Shown here: positions 4,818 to 6,919 of the stretch, in pieces | Layout: every line of letters begins with the position of its first letter | How positions within the stretch are numbered: position 1 is the first letter of the stretch | Source: an uncultured Alphaproteobacteria bacterium | GTDB taxonomy: Bacteria; Pseudomonadota; Alphaproteobacteria; RF32; CAG-239 | Length of the DNA stretch: 6,919 nucleotides | Direction of reading: 5' to 3' | Assembly: GCA_944391355.1 (NCBI GenBank) | Contig: CALXTG010000190.1 | Span: 1 to 6,919 of the forward strand | The notes under the pieces: model-generated | What the model was told of the DNA's origin: nothing | Databases searched by the model: none | Seen by the model: the letters and a program-made list of their open reading frames with translations, nothing else | Program-made: the position numbers and the translations under genes

Positions 4818-6919
4818 TCATAGGAGGTTAAAATGATAATATGTACAGCCGTTTGTTCCGCTGAATATTCGGTCGTTGGCAATGCTGCTGTAATTCAGGA
4901 AGAACGGAAGTGCCCAACTGTTACATTGATACGGACCGATGACAGGTCCGGAAGTGTTTTCTCCCTGGGTTGAATAATGTATAAACAAAGTCCAGTCAGC
5001 CAGCTTGCCTTCATAGTAATCTCCGGTATTCAAACCGCAGAATTCCTGTATCTTTCCATATTGGCTGTTGTATTGTTTAATACAGCTTTTATTGTCTGAC
5101 ATCAACATTTCCAGATTCAATCCCGGTTGCAGAACCGGAGCAGTACCGTCGGGTTCCATACTCCTTTCGTAAAAAATGCTGCCGTTGTTGAGGCTGATGT
5201 CAAGACCGCGCCGCTTTGATTCTCCCCCGTCACAGGAAACCGCCGGAAGTCCTTCAATGCCGGACGGACTTCTTTCCCCGCCGAGAGCGACCGGGCCGTA
5301 TATGTTAAGAGAACTGTTATCCAGCGCAATTCTTGCCCCGGTTTGCTGGATGTTTATTTTTTTCAGATGAATAGCGCTTGAATTGGTTGCATTTATTGTC
5401 AGGAAAAGGTTCCCTGAAAATTGAGGATCCGTCAGATTAAGTTCGTCAATCATTAATCCGCCCTGTTTCATCTTGATCATAACCGCGTTAGAAAGCTCGG
5501 CATTAAAGTCGGCTTTGTTGATTACAACACGGCTGTTAATATTCCATGTCGTGCCGCCCATTCCCAGCATCGGTTTTTTATTATAGACATTTTCTATTTC
5601 TGTAGAGGTTTCTCCCGGGAATGCTATATTTCCATTGTTGGTAAAAGATACGCCCTCCAAAGACAGCTTGTTAATTTTAAGATTTATCATCGACGTCGTT
5701 GTTGCGCCTGAAACAATAAATTCATTCGTGACATTCAGCGACGGATTTAGAAGAGAAACATCGGACGGACCTATATCGTTATAAGAACAGATACCTTCCT
5801 CTAAAGCTGAATTACTGTCGCGTAAATCAACCGTATGCGGGAAAGATGATATGCTGCCGACCTGTCCTTGAAGAACCGGATCAGCCGTAAATTTGAAGTC
5901 ATCAATTTCAATCGCCCCTAAGATATAAATTCTGTTATTAAAAACCGGTTCATCTTCACTCAGTGTCAAAATCTGTTTCAAATCCTCGGCTGTTTCTGCC
6001 GCTAAATACCCCTGGGCAATAACGGCTTCATAGCATTTGGATCTTTGTTCGGCTTCGCAGAGTTTGGTAGCTGTATTGCAGGTTTCGCCACTGCCGCAAG
6101 TAACCCCGCCGTTAGCACAGTTTGGAGCCTCGCAGGTTCCGTTATTGTCCACCTGATCGCTGGGACAGACACAGGTGCCGTCGATACAGCTTTTGCCCCC
6201 GCTACAGGTCACACCGGCGCAGGCATCGGGAACAATGCATTGATTATTGGCATTACATTCTTTGCCGCCACCGCAGTCACTGTTTGTCAAACACTGTACG
6301 CATTTTCCGGTCGTTTCGTTACACACCCCGGCAGAACCGCTGCAGGTTATTCCCCCGTTTTTACAGGTTGAAGTTTCGCATTTGCCGCTGACCTCGGTTT
6401 TGCCGTTTGGACATTGGCAGCTTCCGCTGATACAGGTCTTGCCGCCGGTACAGATGTTTGGGTTATCGCTGCAGGTTTCAGTTCGGCAGCTATTGCCGTC
6501 TAAAACATATCCGCTGTCGCAGCTCACTAATTTATAAAGATTATTACAGCAGTCATTCAGGCAGGAAGCATTTTCGGGGCATTTACTTAATGTATAACCC
6601 TTAGCCTCACAGCCGTAACATTCAACACAGCGCGAACAGGTTAACCCGCAGCTGTTGGTATAAGTTTCGGTTTGTCCGGAAGCGCAGTCATAACTTGTCT
6701 TTTGCGGGCAAGCCTCGGTACAGGGTTTTTCATCCGTGCCGTCAAAGCTCATTCCCTTGTCGCTCCAGTCGGGGAGAAAATAGACTTTGGCAAGCTGATA
6801 AGATTGAACAGTCTCCGCAAACGGAGTTAAGGTTAAGTTTCCGTTTGCTGACAACGGAGATGCTCTGGCTCTGACTGAAAAAACGCATATAGCCAAAAAC
6901 AGCGCAATACAGCAGTACT
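4818..6919 (-). CDS. Large exported cysteine-rich protein with EGF-like modules and a beta-rich C-terminal region (5' end outside the window)
   Basis: No specific family recognised. The frame is open to the right edge and shows 699 residues; a TTG at 6894-6896 would cut into the signal peptide, so the true start is probably beyond the window. Residues are counted from the first whole codon at 6917. Residues 1-19 resemble the end of a Sec signal peptide: hydrophobic core C-C-I-A-L-F-L-A-I-C-V-F and a likely cut at A-R-A|S-P. Residues 66-295 contain about 39 Cys, often in C-x-C, C-C and C-x2-C spacings like EGF or other small disulfide-knot domains. The other 400 or so residues have only 6 Cys and are rich in Asn, Ser, Ile and Leu, with alternating hydrophobic stretches at about 390-570 suggesting beta-solenoid or other beta structure. 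No C-terminal membrane anchor, LPXTG or autotransporter ending is visible. It is convergent with secA and shares its terminator. Surface adhesion or host/substrate binding is a guess; secretion with disulfide bonding is a reasonable inference. Confidence 0.85.
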   Translation of the reverse strand, partial: YCCIALFLAICVFSVRARASPLSANGNLTLTPFAETVQSYQLAKVYFLPDWSDKGMSFDGTDEKPCTEACPQKTSYDCASGQTETYTNSCGLTCSRCVECYGCEAKGYTLSKCPENASCLNDCCNNLYKLVSCDSGYVLDGNSCRTETCSDNPNICTGGKTCISGSCQCPNGKTEVSGKCETSTCKNGGITCSGSAGVCNETTGKCVQCLTNSDCGGGKECNANNQCIVPDACAGVTCSGGKSCIDGTCVCPSDQVDNNGTCEAPNCANGGVTCGSGETCNTATKLCEAEQRSKCYEAVIAQGYLAAETAEDLKQILTLSEDEPVFNNRIYILGAIEIDDFKFTADPVLQGQVGSISSFPHTVDLRDSNSALEEGICSYNDIGPSDVSLLNPSLNVTNEFIVSGATTTSMINLKINKLSLEGVSFTNNGNIAFPGETSTEIENVYNKKPMLGMGGTTWNINSRVVINKADFNAELSNAVMIKMKQGGLMIDELNLTDPQFSGNLFLTINATNSSAIHLKKINIQQTGARIALDNSSLNIYGPVALGGERSPSGIEGLPAVSCDGGESKRRGLDISLNNGSIFYERSMEPDGTAPVLQPGLNLEMLMSDNKSCIKQYNSQYGKIQEFCGLNTGDYYEGKLADWTLFIHYSTQGENTSGPVIGPYQCNSWALPFFLNYSSIANDRIFSGTNGCTYYHFNLL
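6057..6473 (-). repeat. Duplicated pair of cysteine modules (A-B, insert, A-B) in the exported protein
   Basis: Two module types alternate. Module A reads approximately C-x(4,7)-C-x-G-G-K-[ST]-C-I-x-G-[ST]-C-x-C-P, then G-x-C-E-x3-C; copies lie at about 6363-6473 and 6117-6221. Module B reads C-x-N-G-G-[IV]-T-C, then C-N-x-T and a last Cys; copies lie at about 6300-6365 and 6057-6119. A different Cys segment with N-S-D-C-G-G-G-K-E-C (about 6222-6299) separates the pairs. Similarity is also visible in the DNA, pointing to an internal duplication that has since diverged. Confidence 0.7.

Noticed and set aside
4833..4973. Plus-strand 46-codon open frame with an excellent AGGAGG five bases before its ATG
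   Set aside because: It lies antisense within the end of the cysteine-rich gene, just after the secA terminator and with no promoter seen. The ribosome-site look-alike is the complement of the final Asn-Leu-Leu codons, and the predicted peptide has no recognisable features. It could be a coincidence or an antisense microprotein; ribosome profiling would be needed to support it.
6045..6537. Plus-strand overlapping open frames opposite the cysteine-rich modules
   Set aside because: The Cys codons TGC and TGT read as Ala, Thr or similar codons on the other strand, so few stop codons appear. The encoded sequences are low-complexity shadows without initiation signals.
6894..6896. TTG as the start codon of the cysteine-rich gene
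   Set aside because: The frame remains open upstream to the window edge, and the residues before the TTG extend the hydrophobic core of the signal peptide. Starting at TTG would leave no basic N-terminus and only part of the core.

Overview
The window looks like a chromosomal stretch from an alphaproteobacterium of moderate GC content. The main reasons are a full-length 906-residue SecA with a C-terminal zinc site, and the head-to-head pairing of secA with a secreted parvulin-type peptidyl-prolyl isomerase, an arrangement I know from alphaproteobacterial genomes. The large cysteine-rich secreted protein at the right end resembles proteins I associate with poorly characterised host- or gut-associated members of that class. 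The assignment is an inference from gene content, not from a marker search.

Layout, left to right: (1) the 3' end of a deoxycytidylate/cytidine deaminase-family gene on +, cut by the left edge. (2) A short gap with a plausible sigma70-type promoter and a small inverted repeat, leading to a NarL/FixJ (LuxR-HTH) response regulator on +. (3) A strong bidirectional terminator shared with the convergent parvulin isomerase gene on -. (4) A 170-base AT-rich divergent control region holding candidate promoters for the isomerase and secA and a perfect DnaA-box 9-mer. (5) secA on +. (6) A second bidirectional terminator. (7) A cysteine-rich exported protein on -, running off the right edge, so its true start is not in the window.

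Functionally the centre is an export module: SecA drives Sec-dependent secretion, and the divergently transcribed periplasmic isomerase would help fold what is exported. The cysteine-rich protein appears to be a Sec substrate with about 39 cysteines in roughly 230 residues, followed by a long Asn/Ser-rich, probably beta-structured region. The response regulator and the deaminase have no evident functional tie to the export genes. No tRNA, rRNA, CRISPR array, insertion sequence or phage gene is visible. The least explained element is the cysteine-rich protein with its duplicated pair of cysteine modules. I do not see a clear new multi-gene system.
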